Notes: generated from the letters alone by a model not told the origin. A DNA stretch of 64,000 nt from Acidithiobacillus caldus ATCC 51756 (GCF_000175575.2 NZ_CP005986.1:937549-1001548); one strand, 5' to 3'. Positions 7,577-16,549 are shown, numbered from the stretch's first letter. A program made the numbers and translations.

Positions 7577-8278
7577 CTAGGACAAGTGCCGGTGTGCCTC
7601 CTGCCATTGGGGTAGTAGCGCCTCTACCCGGCTATAAAAACGGTTGTTGTGATGGCGCTCGTGAAAATGGACCAACTCGTGTACCACCACGTATTCCAGG
7701 CAGTGCTCCGGGTGGTGGATCAACTCGAGGTTCAGGGTGATACGGCGGGTGCGGGTGCTGCAGCTACCCCAGCGCGTTTTCATGGGGCGAATGTGCCAGG
7801 CGACCTCGGTAAGCCCAAGTGGGCGCCGGTACACCTCCACCAGCGGCGCAATGCGCAGCGCCAGTTGATCGTGGTAAAAGCTCTGCAGCAAATGGGCGCG
7901 CTCTGCGGCGGTACTGGGTTTTTGGGTCCATAGCCGCAGTTCCCCGTCAACCAGACGTACCGTCGACGACCTCGCACCGGACCGCACGCGCAGGGGATAC
8001 GGCACGCCAAAGATCCGGATCCGCTCGCCGTCGGTAAAGCGGTTTTGATCCTGCTCTCTGGTAGCCAAAAGCCGCGCACGTTGGGTGTCGATCCACGCCC
8101 TGCGCTCATGGAGCAGGGCGAGTACCGCAGAAAGCGGCATCCCGAGGGGTGCGGTGACCTCGATATCGCCGCCAGGCGGGCGTATGCGTAGATAGCTGTG
8201 GCGATTGGGTTTGAACAATACGCGAACTTCAAGTCCACGCCAGACCAGGTGATTTTCCCTTCCCCTCCCGCGCAGCAT
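7577..8278 (-). CDS. YgjP-type zinc metallopeptidase (M48/SprT-like)
   Basis: 233 residues, single domain. The C-terminal region carries the metal-binding HExxH as HELVH, followed by FHERHHNNRFY, with a third ligand expected in the H-x-x-R-F segment. The preceding motif KTRWGSCS is diagnostic of the YgjP/DUF45 family. These are predicted cytosolic metal-dependent hydrolases; biological substrates are not known. It starts 10 bp after the pyrC stop and is probably the last gene of the operon with pyrC and the small exported protein. Confidence 0.82.
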   Translation of the reverse strand: MLRGRGRENHLVWRGLEVRVLFKPNRHSYLRIRPPGGDIEVTAPLGMPLSAVLALLHERRAWIDTQRARLLATREQDQNRFTDGERIRIFGVPYPLRVRSGARSSTVRLVDGELRLWTQKPSTAAERAHLLQSFYHDQLALRIAPLVEVYRRPLGLTEVAWHIRPMKTRWGSCSTRTRRITLNLELIHHPEHCLEYVVVHELVHFHERHHNNRFYSRVEALLPQWQEAHRHLS

Positions 8279-8288
8279 GGGCAGGAAA

Positions 8289-9371
8289 CTAGTCCGGATC
8301 GGGTAAGCAGGACCAGGCGACGCTCTCCCCCGCCCGCAGGGGCACCAGACGATCGCCGGCGAGATTCAGGGACTCGGGCATGGTCCAGGGGCGTCGCACC
8401 AGCCGGATGTGGTCGGTATTCTCGGGTAATCCATAAAAACGCGGACCGTTACGACTGGCAAAGGCTTCCAGTCGATCCAGAGCGTTGGCGGCAGCAAAAA
8501 CCTCGGCGTACAGTTCGATGGCGGCCGGTGCGGAATAGATGCCGGCGCAGCCGCAGGCGGATTCCTTTTGCCCGCGCGGGTGCGGGGCGCTGTCCGTCCC
8601 CAGGAAGAACTCCGGCGCCCCGCTGGTGGCTGCTGCCACCAGGGCCTGGCGATGGCGTTCACGCTTCAACACCGGCAGGCAGTAGTGGTGCGGACGGATA
8701 CCACCCTGAAAGAGGGCGTTGCGATTGTGAAGCAGGTGATGGACCGTGATGGTGGCGGCCAGCCGCTGGGAGTGGCCGCGCACGAAGTCCGCCGCCTCTG
8801 CCGTCGTGATGTGCTCGAGCACGACCTTGAGCCCCGGAAAGTCCGCCAGCACAGGCGTGAGTATCCGTTCGATGAATACGGCTTCGCGATCGAATATATC
8901 CACCTCGGGGTCGGTCACTTCGCCGTGTAGCAGGAGGGGCAGACCGTGTTTTTCCATGGCGGCGAGCACCGGATAGACCCGGCGGATGTCGCGAACGCCG
9001 TTCTCGGAATTGGTGGTCGCTCCCGCTGGATAATACTTGATACCGTGGACGAAACCGCTGTGTACCGCGGCCTCGATTTCCCCCACGGGCGTGGCTTCCG
9101 TGAGGTAGAGGGTCATGAGGGGTTGAAAATCGGAGGACGCCGGCAGGGCAGCCAGGATCCACTCACGATAGGCAGCGGCCGCAGCCACGGTGGTAACGGG
9201 CGGTTTCAGGTTGGGCATGACGATGGCGCGGGCAAAACATCGGGCCGTGGCCGGCAGGACGGCGGCGAGGAGTTCGTTGTCGCGTAGATGCAGATGCCAA
9301 TCGTCGGGACGGATGAGCCGCAGTTGCTCCGTACCGGCGGACTCGTCTGCGGGTGGCACGGACGCAATCAT
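8289..9371 (-). CDS. pyrC: Dihydroorotase
   Basis: 360 residues. It catalyses reversible cyclisation of carbamoyl-aspartate to dihydroorotate in pyrimidine biosynthesis. All class II dihydroorotase landmarks are visible: DDWHLHLRD (HxH Zn ligands), the carboxylated Lys in [22 protein letters not shown] and GTDSAPHP with the catalytic Asp. Length matches the E. coli-type enzyme. The start codon overlaps the stop of the upstream small gene (ATGA), indicating translational coupling. Confidence 0.95.
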   Translation of the reverse strand: MIASVPPADESAGTEQLRLIRPDDWHLHLRDNELLAAVLPATARCFARAIVMPNLKPPVTTVAAAAAYREWILAALPASSDFQPLMTLYLTEATPVGEIEAAVHSGFVHGIKYYPAGATTNSENGVRDIRRVYPVLAAMEKHGLPLLLHGEVTDPEVDIFDREAVFIERILTPVLADFPGLKVVLEHITTAEAADFVRGHSQRLAATITVHHLLHNRNALFQGGIRPHHYCLPVLKRERHRQALVAAATSGAPEFFLGTDSAPHPRGQKESACGCAGIYSAPAAIELYAEVFAAANALDRLEAFASRNGPRFYGLPENTDHIRLVRRPWTMPESLNLAGDRLVPLRAGESVAWSCLPDPD

Positions 9372-9676
9372 GGCTGCGGGGGGGACGACTGCGCCGCCTG
9401 CGCGCGCAACTGTTGCTGGATCGCTTCCTGCTGGATCTGCAGCTGGTTGTCCTTCAGTCGCTGGGCCTCACGCCGTTGTTCCTGCTGCAGGGCGGATTCC
9501 TGCTGATCCAGCTCCATCTGATTCAGCTGCAACCGTTGCTCGTTGATGGCGCTTTGCAGCGCCAGTTGGGCCGGATCGTTCTGCGTGGCGGGCGCTATAT
9601 ACACCGATGCCTGCGTCATGCTCACCATACCGGCCACGAGCAGGGGAAGGGCTGCCCAGCAATGCCTACGTCCCAT
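9368..9676 (-). CDS. Small exported Gln-rich coiled-coil protein
   Basis: 102 residues from ATG 9676 with GGGAGAAG upstream. The N-terminus is a signal peptide (hydrophobic core residues 6-18, cleavage probably after TQA near residue 22). The mature part is a charged, Gln-rich helix (repeated QxxL, QQE, RRE patterns) predicted to form a coiled coil, ending in a Pro/Ser tail. No family recognised. Coupled to pyrC by a 4-bp overlap, but the products have no evident functional link. Confidence 0.6.
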   Translation of the reverse strand: MGRRHCWAALPLLVAGMVSMTQASVYIAPATQNDPAQLALQSAINEQRLQLNQMELDQQESALQQEQRREAQRLKDNQLQIQQEAIQQQLRAQAAQSSPPQP

Positions 9677-9846
9677 GGCTCTTCTCCCGAAGCGTGCACA
9701 GCCCCGGAGTATACCAGATCCCGACACCACCGAGATAAGCCCTCACTGCCTACGGCTCGCCGTCCGCAAACCGTTAGGCGCGACACGCTTCCAGGGTGGC
9801 TGTGCCTGGTGCTGGGCGAGCGCTTATCCCGAGAAAGTCGCACGGT

Positions 9847-10320
9847 TTACCTCGACTCCGTACCGGGCACCAGAAATACCGGCTCTTGGTCGGCGGGCAT
9901 GGTGGCGAGCTCTTCTTCCGTCATCCGAGCGTAAATTTCGAGGAGATAACCCGTGGGATCGCGCAGCCAGAGTTCGTGCAGAGGTGTGCCGCGCCAGGTG
10001 CTGCGCGGCGGCTTGACCACCTCGGCACCGGCGGCCACGGCGCGATGGTAGGCGGCGATCACCGCTTCCTTGCTCCGCACTCCCAGGCCCACGTGGTAGA
10101 GGCTGTAGGTGTCGAGGGGCTCGTCCCGGTCGTTGACGAGAATCACCAGATTCAGGCAGAGATCGGGGACGATGAAGGTGCTGAAGCGCGCCGTCTGTTG
10201 TCTGGGCTCAACCCCGAAAAAGTCCCGATAGAAGGCCGTGCTGCGGGCAAGATCGGTTACCCGGAAGCTCAGATGAAATTCCTGGCGAGCGGGCACCAGG
10301 GGAGACAACTCGGTGGACAT
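9847..10320 (-). CDS. VOC/glyoxalase-fold protein of the ars operon
   Basis: 157 residues from ATG 10320 (GAGG 8 nt upstream). A single VOC domain with the beta-alpha-beta opening FRVTDLARSTAFYRDFFGVEP, then YHVGLGV and a C-terminal DPTGYLLEIY with the second-half metal ligand Glu. It lies 10 bp after arsC, so it is part of the arsR-arsC operon. VOC proteins in ars operons include the C-As lyase ArsI, but the vicinal cysteines of ArsI are absent here. An ArsI activity is therefore unlikely and the substrate is unknown. A role in handling arsenate-derived or thiol-conjugated compounds is a guess. Confidence 0.65.
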   Translation of the reverse strand: MSTELSPLVPARQEFHLSFRVTDLARSTAFYRDFFGVEPRQQTARFSTFIVPDLCLNLVILVNDRDEPLDTYSLYHVGLGVRSKEAVIAAYHRAVAAGAEVVKPPRSTWRGTPLHELWLRDPTGYLLEIYARMTEEELATMPADQEPVFLVPGTESR

Positions 10321-10330
10321 GCAGTAATCC

Positions 10331-10822
10331 TCAGGGTTCACTGTGACCAATGCGTTCCAGTTCCGTGCGCAGGCGACTGGGATCTTCGGCTAGCCATTCG
10401 GCGACGGGCAGTTGCAAAAGCGCCTCGATGCGATGGCGCAGGATTCGATAGGCTTTCTCGAAAGCGGCCTCGATTTCCGCCTCGCTGCCGGTCGCCTTGG
10501 CGGGATCGTCTACCCCCCAATGGGCGCGCAGGGCAGGGCCGAGATAGGCCGGGCAGGTCTCGCCAGCGGCACTGGCGCAGACGGTGATGACGATATCCGG
10601 GGTAGTGGGCAGATCGTCCCAGGACTTGCTGGCGAGACCTTCGGTAGAGAAGCCTTCCCGCTGCAGGAGGGCAACACTGCGCGGATGCACATAACCTGCC
10701 GGATGGCTGCCGGCGCTGCCGGCGTGGAGCCTGCCCTGGGCAAGGCCGTTGAGGGTGGCTTCGGCCAGGATGGAACGACAGGAGTTGCCGGTGCACAGAA
10801 AGAGGATCTCGGGGGTTTTCAT
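10331..10822 (-). CDS. arsC: Arsenate reductase, thioredoxin-coupled type
   Basis: 163 residues, ATG 10822 behind GAGGTGACACCG. The low-molecular-weight-phosphatase P-loop CTGNSCRS starts at C10. Two further cysteines, C82 and C90, provide the relay disulfide of the Bacillus/Staphylococcus ArsC class, which uses thioredoxin. It reduces As(V) to As(III) in the cytoplasm for export by ArsB encoded divergently. Preceded by arsR with a 5-bp gap. Confidence 0.92.
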   Translation of the reverse strand: MKTPEILFLCTGNSCRSILAEATLNGLAQGRLHAGSAGSHPAGYVHPRSVALLQREGFSTEGLASKSWDDLPTTPDIVITVCASAAGETCPAYLGPALRAHWGVDDPAKATGSEAEIEAAFEKAYRILRHRIEALLQLPVAEWLAEDPSRLRTELERIGHSEP

Positions 10823-10827
10823 CGGTG

Positions 10828-11193
10828 TCACCTCGGTGGGGCGGCGGAAGCGGTGGCTGCTGCGCTGGATTCGGACTCGTCGGGGATAGTGCAGGATTGG
10901 GTGCCGCGACAGCAGTTTTCGGTAAGGTAGGCGACCAGGGAGCGCACCACGGGCATCTGCGCCCGGTAGCGCTGGAAACGTCCCTCGCGGTGGACGATGA
11001 CGAGATCGGCGTGCTGCAGAACCTTGAGGTGAAAGGATACGCCGTTGTGCAGTTGCCCGATCCGTTCGGCAATCTGGCCGGAGAAAAGGCCTTCCGGCTC
11101 GTGCTCCACCAGTAGGCGAAAAATGGCGAGCCGCACCGGCGAGGCCAGGGCCTCGAGGCGGGCGACAATGCGATCGCTGTGCTCTTCGGTCAT
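10828..11193 (-). CDS. arsR: Arsenic-responsive ArsR-family repressor
   Basis: 121 residues from ATG 11193. A winged-helix DNA-binding domain covers residues 10-85 (LASPVRLAIFRLL and NGVSFHLKVLQHADLV). The alpha-3 CxC site of E. coli-type ArsR is missing. Instead cysteines cluster at 94, 95 and 101 in NCCRGTQSC, the As(III) site described for Acidithiobacillus ferrooxidans ArsR (C95, C96, C102). A low-complexity Ser/Ala tail follows. It should repress both its own operon and the divergent arsB. Confidence 0.92.
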   Translation of the reverse strand: MTEEHSDRIVARLEALASPVRLAIFRLLVEHEPEGLFSGQIAERIGQLHNGVSFHLKVLQHADLVIVHREGRFQRYRAQMPVVRSLVAYLTENCCRGTQSCTIPDESESSAAATASAAPPR

Positions 11194-11206
11194 GGGATTC
11201 CAATGG

Positions 11207-11231
11207 TTCAAGTTAGATTGAATTATTGACA
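11207..11231. promoter_or_regulatory. ArsR operator region between arsR and arsB
   Basis: Inverted repeat TTCAA-N6-TTGAA (11207-11222) lies in the 89-bp divergent intergenic region, directly next to a TTGACA (11226-11231) that may be the -35 of the arsB promoter. No strong -10 is evident at the expected distance, so the promoter part is tentative. Confidence 0.5.
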
Positions 11232-11282
11232 AATGTTTTTGGCTCGTCAAGACTACCGGCAATTTCACCCAAGGAGTACAGG

Positions 11283-12590
11283 ATGCTTGCCCTGGCCATC
11301 TTCGTTGTGACCCTGATCCTCGTCATCTGGCAGCCCAAGGGACTCCAGATCGGTTGGAGTGCCATGGGCGGTGCGGTCGTCGCCCTGGCCACCGGGGTCA
11401 TCACCTGGAGCGATATTCCTGTGGTCTGGCATATCGTCTGGGATGCTACCTTTACCTTCGTCGCCCTCATCATCATCTCCCTGATTCTGGACGAAGCCGG
11501 TTTCTTCCATTGGGCGGCTCTGCACGTGGCGCGCTGGGGCGGTGGGCGTGGGCGTCGGCTCTTCCCCCTCATCGTCCTGCTGGGGGCGATGATTTCTGCC
11601 GTATTCGCCAACGACGGGGCGGCGCTGCTGCTCACCCCCATCGTCATGGCCATCCTGTTGCGGCTCGACTTCTCACCCAAGGCCACCTTCGCCTTTGTCA
11701 TCGCCACCGGTTTTGTGGCCGATACCACCAGTCTGCCGCTGATGATCTCTAACCTCGTCAACATCGTCAGCGCCAATTATTTCAATATCACGTTTGATCG
11801 CTATGCCCTGGTGATGGTACCGGTGGATCTGGTGGCACTGGCGGCCACCCTGGGGGTGCTCTGGCTTTACTTTCGTCGCTCCGTGCCCGCGTCCTATCCT
11901 ACCGCCCACCTCGACGCTCCGCGCACGGCCATCCAGGATCCTGTGGTCTTCCGTGCCGCCTTTCCGGTGCTGGTTTTGCTACTAATCGCCTACTTCGTTA
12001 CCGCGCAGTGGCAGGTACCGGTATCGGTGGTGACGGGGGCTGGGGCGCTGATCCTCCTCGCTTTGGCCGGACGTTGGTTGCAGGGCGGGCGCGGCGCCCG
12101 CATTCCCGTACGCAAGGTCTTGCACGAGGCCCCCTGGCAGATCGTGATTTTCAGCCTCGGGATGTATCTGGTGGTCTATGGGCTGCGCAATGCCGGTTTG
12201 ACCAACTATGTGGCCATGGCCCTGGCGTATCTGGCGGCACAAGGTACCGTTCTGGCGGCGATTGGGTCAGGCTTCCTGGCCGCGGCGCTGTCCTCGGTGA
12301 TGAACAACATGCCGGCGGTTTTGGTGGGCGCCTTGGCCATCCACCAACTGCCGGTGGCCACGGATCCGTTGATACGGGAAATCTTCGTCTACGCCAACAT
12401 CATCGGTTGCGATCTTGGCCCCAAGTTCACGCCCATCGGCAGTCTGGCCACCCTGCTCTGGCTGCATGTGCTGGGCCGCAAAGGCATGACCGTGACCTGG
12501 GGCCAATACATGCGCACCGGACTCCTCATCACCCCGCCGGTACTGTTCCTGACGCTGCTGGCCTTGGCGGCTTGGTTGCCACTACTCTGA
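11283..12590 (+). CDS. arsB: Arsenite efflux permease ArsB
   Basis: 435 residues, about 12 membrane segments, ATG 11283 behind AAGGAGTACAGG; family proteins are about 430 residues. Hallmarks include [33 protein letters not shown] and [16 protein letters not shown], the two inverted half-repeats of the ArsB/NhaD ion-transporter fold. It exports As(III)/Sb(III) across the inner membrane, on its own or with an ArsA ATPase (none here). Divergent from arsR-arsC-VOC, sharing the operator region. Confidence 0.93.
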   Translation: MLALAIFVVTLILVIWQPKGLQIGWSAMGGAVVALATGVITWSDIPVVWHIVWDATFTFVALIIISLILDEAGFFHWAALHVARWGGGRGRRLFPLIVLLGAMISAVFANDGAALLLTPIVMAILLRLDFSPKATFAFVIATGFVADTTSLPLMISNLVNIVSANYFNITFDRYALVMVPVDLVALAATLGVLWLYFRRSVPASYPTAHLDAPRTAIQDPVVFRAAFPVLVLLLIAYFVTAQWQVPVSVVTGAGALILLALAGRWLQGGRGARIPVRKVLHEAPWQIVIFSLGMYLVVYGLRNAGLTNYVAMALAYLAAQGTVLAAIGSGFLAAALSSVMNNMPAVLVGALAIHQLPVATDPLIREIFVYANIIGCDLGPKFTPIGSLATLLWLHVLGRKGMTVTWGQYMRTGLLITPPVLFLTLLALAAWLPLL

Positions 12591-12680
12591 AAAAGGCGTT
12601 TGAGAAATTTTGTCTTCCCTCGGGTCATGCGCGAACGGTTCGGCCATGGCCGGATGTTGCGACCCGGTGAGGTCCGCCAC

Positions 12681-12791
12681 CGCAATCCCTGCCAAACGCG
12701 GCACACCTGCGCTTCCATGTTGCGGACTGCCGGGGAAGATCCTAGGTGGATTGCCGGCCAGATGGGGTATGAAGACGGGGTACGACTCGAC
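12681..12791 (+). pseudogene. Tyrosine recombinase (phage integrase) C-terminal remnant
   Basis: Only a short stretch of a phage-type integrase is recognisable: NPCQTRHTCASMLRTAGEDP followed by RWIAGQMGYED. It aligns with the catalytic R-H-x-x-x-S/A box and the following helix, while the rest of the domain, including the Tyr nucleophile, is missing. The flanks (12591-12680 and 12792-12918) hold no other gene that I can see. The fragment points toward the 3' end of the tRNA-Leu gene 130 bp away, the usual position for an integrase next to its tRNA attachment site. Confidence 0.7.
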
Positions 12792-12918
12792 TGGGGTAGG
12801 CTCATCAGGTGCCCCATGTCAACCCATCTGCCTAGAGCAGGACTCTCGCCCTTTGGTCACCATTGGATCAAAAGAACGGGGCGGCGAAGCATAGGGCTGG
12901 AAATGGCAATCTCATGGA

Positions 12919-13003
12919 TGGTGCGAAAGGGGAGACTCGAACTCCCACGCCTTGCGGCGCTGGAACCTAAATCCAGTGCGTCTACCAATTCCGCCACTCT
13001 CGC
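12919..13003 (-). tRNA. tRNA-Leu (anticodon TAG)
   Basis: 85 nt with encoded CCA. Acceptor GCGAGAG pairs with CTTTCGC. Long variable arm and anticodon loop TTTAGGT between CTGGA and TCCAG. Reads CUA codons. Confidence 0.95.
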
Positions 13004-13012
13004 CTTTACGCT

Positions 13013-13041
13013 ATCTTAAGCACTAACCGCTCTTTTCACAA
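13013..13041 (-). promoter_or_regulatory. Promoter of tRNA-Leu(TAG)
   Basis: On the minus strand TTGTGA (13041-13036), 17-bp spacer, TAAGAT (13018-13013), ending 9 bp before the tRNA. It lies in the short gap before the plus-strand gene at 13055. Confidence 0.6.
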
Positions 13042-13054
13042 CGACGAGGATCCC

Positions 13055-13687
13055 ATGGCCAAGTCATCATCCCAACCCTCTCGGTTGCGTCGCCTTCTGG
13101 CTGTCGAGTCGGCGCGGATCATGGCGGAGGAGGGCATTGCGGACTACCGCTTTGCCAAGGAGAAGGCGGCCCGCCGCCTGGGTAGCGGCAGCACCCAGCA
13201 AGATTGGCCCAGCAACTCGGAGATCCAGGCCGAACTCAAGGCGCGGTTGCAGCTGTTTCACGGCGAATCCCAACCCCTCGAACTGCGCCGCCTTCGGGAG
13301 GTTGCGCTGGAGGCCATGGTCTGGCTCAAGGATTTTCGTCCCTTGCTGGCAGGTGCGGTACTCAACGGCACGGCCACGCGCCATAGCGCCATCGTTCTGC
13401 ATCTCTTTGCCGATACCCCGGAGAGCGTCATCTTTTTTCTCATGGATCAGCAGGTGGCCTATGAAGAGGGCTGGCAGCGGCTGCATTTCGGCGACGAAGC
13501 GCCCCAGGAGTATCCCCAGATCCGCATGACCCGTGGGGGGGCAAAATTGCGTCTGGTCATCTTTGCTCCCGACGAGGATCGGCGCCGTCCGGCATCGGCG
13601 GTGGACGGTAAGCCTCTACAGCGGGTCAACGCCCAGCAGTTGCAACGTTTGCTGGATTCCGAGGCATCACTGCCCGCTTATTCCTGA
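13055..13687 (+). CDS. Conserved hypothetical protein, nucleotidyltransferase-like
   Basis: 210 residues. It begins RLRRLLAVESARIMAEEGIADYRFAKEKAARRLG-type helical residues, then LRRLREVALEAMVWLKDFRPLLAGAVLNG, then a mixed alpha/beta part with HSAIVLHLFADTPESVIFFL. The pattern fits a conserved proteobacterial hypothetical family that has been likened to minimal nucleotidyltransferases (G-x-V-L-N-G, then D-x-P-E). I can see no catalytic DxD with certainty. It overlaps the convergent DMT exporter by 10 bp at the stops. Cytoplasmic, function unknown. Confidence 0.65.
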   Translation: MAKSSSQPSRLRRLLAVESARIMAEEGIADYRFAKEKAARRLGSGSTQQDWPSNSEIQAELKARLQLFHGESQPLELRRLREVALEAMVWLKDFRPLLAGAVLNGTATRHSAIVLHLFADTPESVIFFLMDQQVAYEEGWQRLHFGDEAPQEYPQIRMTRGGAKLRLVIFAPDEDRRRPASAVDGKPLQRVNAQQLQRLLDSEASLPAYS

Positions 13688-14598
13688 GGTGTCGGTAAAA
13701 CCTCTGGACTGGGCGTTGGACGAAGGTGCTGCCAACTTACCAGACTGAGGGCGATGAAGATGGCGATCATGCCCAGGCTTTCCCAGCCGCCCGGTACCTC
13801 GTCCAGCTGCCACCAGGCCGCGAGGACGCCGATGAGCGGCGCCAGCAGCATGGCCATGCCGGCTACCCCCGACGGTAGATGCTTGAGGGCATAGGCCCAA
13901 AGCAGGTAGGCAATGGCCGTACCCGGTATGACATTGTAGACTAGGGCGGCGGTGAAGAGCGGGCTCCACTGGATACGCAGGGGGTCTATCCAAAGGCTTA
14001 CGACAATGAGACCGACGGCGCCCAAGGCCGTCTGCCAGAAAGTCGCGTTGAGGAGATCCTGGCCCGGTGGCATGTGGCGTTTTTGCCAGATGGCGGCCCC
14101 CGCCCACAGTAGGCCCGATAACAGCGCAAAGGCCGGTCCTTGCCAGGCGCCATGAAAATCCCACGGGCTCAATATGCACAAGAGCCCCAGTAGCGCCAGA
14201 AGGAGCGCTGGCCAATGCAGTCCGTGCAGACGCTCCCCCAAAAGTGGCCAAGCCAGCAGCATGAGCCAGATGGGCATCATGTACACGAGGATGGCCGTCT
14301 TTCCCGCGCCGCCATATTCCAGGGCCCAGAGGGTGAAACCCACAAAGCCTGTGCTCTGCAGCAGGCCAAAGGGCAGGACGTAGCGTAGGGGAGGTCGCCG
14401 CAGGGGACGTTTCAGGAGCAGTAGCAAGGGGAGGAGCACGACCGCCCCCAGGGCCACGCGTAGTGCCGCAAAGATCAGGGGTGGGCAGTCCTCTATGGCT
14501 ACCTTCATGACCACCCAGTTGTAGCCCCAGATCAGGGCAATGGTGACGATGGCGGCAAGGGGAAGCCAGGGAGCAGGGGTCGGGGAGTGAGTGCGCAT
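13678..14598 (-). CDS. EamA/DMT-family transporter
   Basis: 306 residues, ten predicted helices arranged as two EamA repeats (IWGYNWVVMKVAI in the first; GLLWAGAAIWQKR in the second). Inner-membrane exporter of metabolites, amino acids or drugs; the substrate cannot be predicted. Basic N-terminus, Pro-rich C-terminus. It stands alone between the OYE operon and the convergent hypothetical gene, with an 80-bp gap from the OYE stop. Confidence 0.82.
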   Translation of the reverse strand: MRTHSPTPAPWLPLAAIVTIALIWGYNWVVMKVAIEDCPPLIFAALRVALGAVVLLPLLLLLKRPLRRPPLRYVLPFGLLQSTGFVGFTLWALEYGGAGKTAILVYMMPIWLMLLAWPLLGERLHGLHWPALLLALLGLLCILSPWDFHGAWQGPAFALLSGLLWAGAAIWQKRHMPPGQDLLNATFWQTALGAVGLIVVSLWIDPLRIQWSPLFTAALVYNVIPGTAIAYLLWAYALKHLPSGVAGMAMLLAPLIGVLAAWWQLDEVPGGWESLGMIAIFIALSLVSWQHLRPTPSPEVLPTPQE

Positions 14599-14677
14599 GA
14601 AAGTCCGCGGGCGGCCAAAAAAGATCGGGAAAGACCACCGCGCCGCTACGGTGGCCTCTCCCGTATCTTAGAATAGC

Positions 14678-15754
14678 CTAATGATGCACTTTGGCGCGAT
14701 CGTAGGCAGCCGGCCACGGCCAGTCGACGCCCAACCGTGCGGCCGCCTGCAAGGGCCAGTATGGATTACGCAGCAGTTCCCGCGCCAGAGCCACGGCGTC
14801 CGCCTGTTCCGTGACGAGAATGTGCTCTGCCTGCATGGCCTCAGTGATGAGGCCGACGGCGACGGTAGGAATGCCGACGGCCCGACGGATGGCTGCGGCG
14901 AAGGGCGTCTGGAAGCCGGGGCCAGCGGGGATTTTCGCGTCTGGAGTCAGGCCGCCGCTACTGCAGTGTACGACATCCACGCCGCAGGCCTGGAGTTCCC
15001 GACTGAAGGCGATGGACTGCTCCAGATCCCAGCCTCCCTCCACCCAATCCGTGGCCGATATGCGCACCCAGAGGGGGAGCTCCTCGGGCCAGACGGCGCG
15101 TACCGCGGTCGCCACCTCCAGCGGAAAGCGCACACGTCCGGAAAAATCGCCGCCGTAAGCGTCGTCCCGTCGGTTGCTGATGGGGGAGAGGAAACTGTGC
15201 AGGAGATAGCCATGGGCCATGTGCAGTTCCAGCACCTGAAAGCCGGCCCGGTGCGCACGCCGGGCGGCCGCCACGAAGTCCGCCTTCACCCGCTCCATAT
15301 CCTCTGTGCTGAGGGGACGGGGGATGGTGTGGGAAGGGCTGAAGGCCAATGCACTGGGGGCTACCGGCTGCCAGCCCAGTTCCGCCTCGGGTGGGATGGG
15401 TTGACCTCCATGGAAGGGGGCTGCCGTCGAGGCCTTGCGGCCCGCATGGGCGATCTGTATGCCGGCAACGGCACCTTGCTCCTGCAAAAAGCGAACGATG
15501 GGCGCCAGGGCGTCGGCCTGGACATCGTTCCAGATGCCCAGATCTTGTGGCGATATGCGACCTTCCGGACTTACCGCCGATGCCTCCACCAAAATGAGGC
15601 CTGCTCCGCCCACGGCACGACTGCCCAGGTGCACCCGGTGCCAGTCTCCGGCGACGCCATCGGGAGTCGAATACTGGCACATGGGGGCCATTACGATCCG
15701 GTTGCGTAAGGTGACGGAACGCAGTGTCCAGGGGGTGAACAGACGCTGGGTCAC
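14678..15754 (-). CDS. Old yellow enzyme (YqjM/NamA-type NADPH dehydrogenase)
   Basis: 358 residues, FMN-dependent TIM-barrel ene-reductase. Class III (YqjM-like) markers are visible: MAPMCQYS with the thiol-sensing Cys near residue 26, QIAHAGRKAS, HMAHGYLLHSFLSP with the substrate His pair, and SNRRDDAYGG. It reduces electrophilic alkenes, quinones and nitro compounds. Its start overlaps the stop of the dienelactone hydrolase gene by 4 bp (ATGA), so they form one operon behind a TetR-type operator. In E. coli an OYE (nemA) is likewise controlled by a TetR repressor, NemR. Confidence 0.9.
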   Translation of the reverse strand: MTQRLFTPWTLRSVTLRNRIVMAPMCQYSTPDGVAGDWHRVHLGSRAVGGAGLILVEASAVSPEGRISPQDLGIWNDVQADALAPIVRFLQEQGAVAGIQIAHAGRKASTAAPFHGGQPIPPEAELGWQPVAPSALAFSPSHTIPRPLSTEDMERVKADFVAAARRAHRAGFQVLELHMAHGYLLHSFLSPISNRRDDAYGGDFSGRVRFPLEVATAVRAVWPEELPLWVRISATDWVEGGWDLEQSIAFSRELQACGVDVVHCSSGGLTPDAKIPAGPGFQTPFAAAIRRAVGIPTVAVGLITEAMQAEHILVTEQADAVALARELLRNPYWPLQAAARLGVDWPWPAAYDRAKVHH

Positions 15755-16479
15755 GCCTGCACTCCCAAGCCGCGCCCGAGATGCGCCAGGGTCATTTCCC
15801 AGCCCTCCTGCGCCGGTCCGGCGCGGTAGCTGTCGCGGCGGTCACTGAAGAAGCCGTGCGGGGCCTCCGGAAAGACCGTGAGCGTATAACGCTTCTTGGC
15901 GGTGCTCAGGGCCGCAGCGATGCGGCCATGCTCTTCCGGGGTAATGGAGCTGTCCTCGGCGCCGTAGAGCAGGAGCAGGGGAGCCTGCATCTGGTTCACG
16001 TGACCCAGGAGCGGCGGACGTCCGGCAGGGTCTTTATCCGGGGCGATACCGCCGCCGTAAAAAGCTACGGTCGCCGCCACGCGCTCAGCGAGCTGGGCAT
16101 TGGCGAGGAAGGCATAGCGCCCACCCATACAAAAGCCCAGCACACCGACCTTTGGACCACGTACCTCAGGACGCTGGAGTACACTCGCCACGGTGGTTTG
16201 GGCTTCCGCCATGACCTGGTCGTCCTTGAGCGTGCGCAGGTGCCCGATGGCGCCGTCGAAGTCCGTGTATTCATAGACCTTGCCGTGATAGATGTCGGGC
16301 ACGATGGCGCAGTAACCGGCCTTGGCGAGGCGCTCTGCCAGCTCTCGAAAATGCTCGTTCACGCCAAAGGCCTCGATGAATACGAGTACCGCGGGGTGCG
16401 GTCCAGGATTCGTGGGGCGCGCGTACCAGGCGCGAAGCGAAGGGTTCAGTTCCAGCCACTCGGATTGTATTGCAGACAT
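15751..16479 (-). CDS. Dienelactone hydrolase family protein
   Basis: 242 residues, alpha/beta hydrolase. The nucleophile elbow is GFCMGG (Cys nucleophile as in dienelactone hydrolases), with the acid in YGAEDSSITPEE and the His in PEAPHGFF. It cleaves lactones or activated esters in the cytoplasm; no aromatic-degradation genes are nearby, so the natural substrate is unclear. First gene of a two-gene operon with the OYE. CAGGAG precedes the ATG, and the promoter carries the TetR-type palindrome. Confidence 0.9.
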   Translation of the reverse strand: MSAIQSEWLELNPSLRAWYARPTNPGPHPAVLVFIEAFGVNEHFRELAERLAKAGYCAIVPDIYHGKVYEYTDFDGAIGHLRTLKDDQVMAEAQTTVASVLQRPEVRGPKVGVLGFCMGGRYAFLANAQLAERVAATVAFYGGGIAPDKDPAGRPPLLGHVNQMQAPLLLLYGAEDSSITPEEHGRIAAALSTAKKRYTLTVFPEAPHGFFSDRRDSYRAGPAQEGWEMTLAHLGRGLGVQA

Positions 16480-16519
16480 GGAATCTCCTGTTGCTATTCA
16501 CGGGGTGGGCGACACCATT

Positions 16520-16549
16520 ATCCTACCGACCGATCGGTACTTTCGTAAA
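16520..16549 (-). promoter_or_regulatory. Promoter/operator of the dienelactone hydrolase-OYE operon
   Basis: Minus strand: proposed -35 TTTACG (16549-16544), 18-bp spacer, -10 TAGGAT (16525-16520). The palindrome TACCG-N6-CGGTA (16524-16539; core ACCGACCGATCGGT) fills the spacer, the same placement as at the efflux-pump and tetR promoters. Confidence 0.65.

Noticed and set aside
9847-10320. ArsI C-As lyase annotation for the VOC gene
   Set aside because: The vicinal cysteines required by ArsI are absent.
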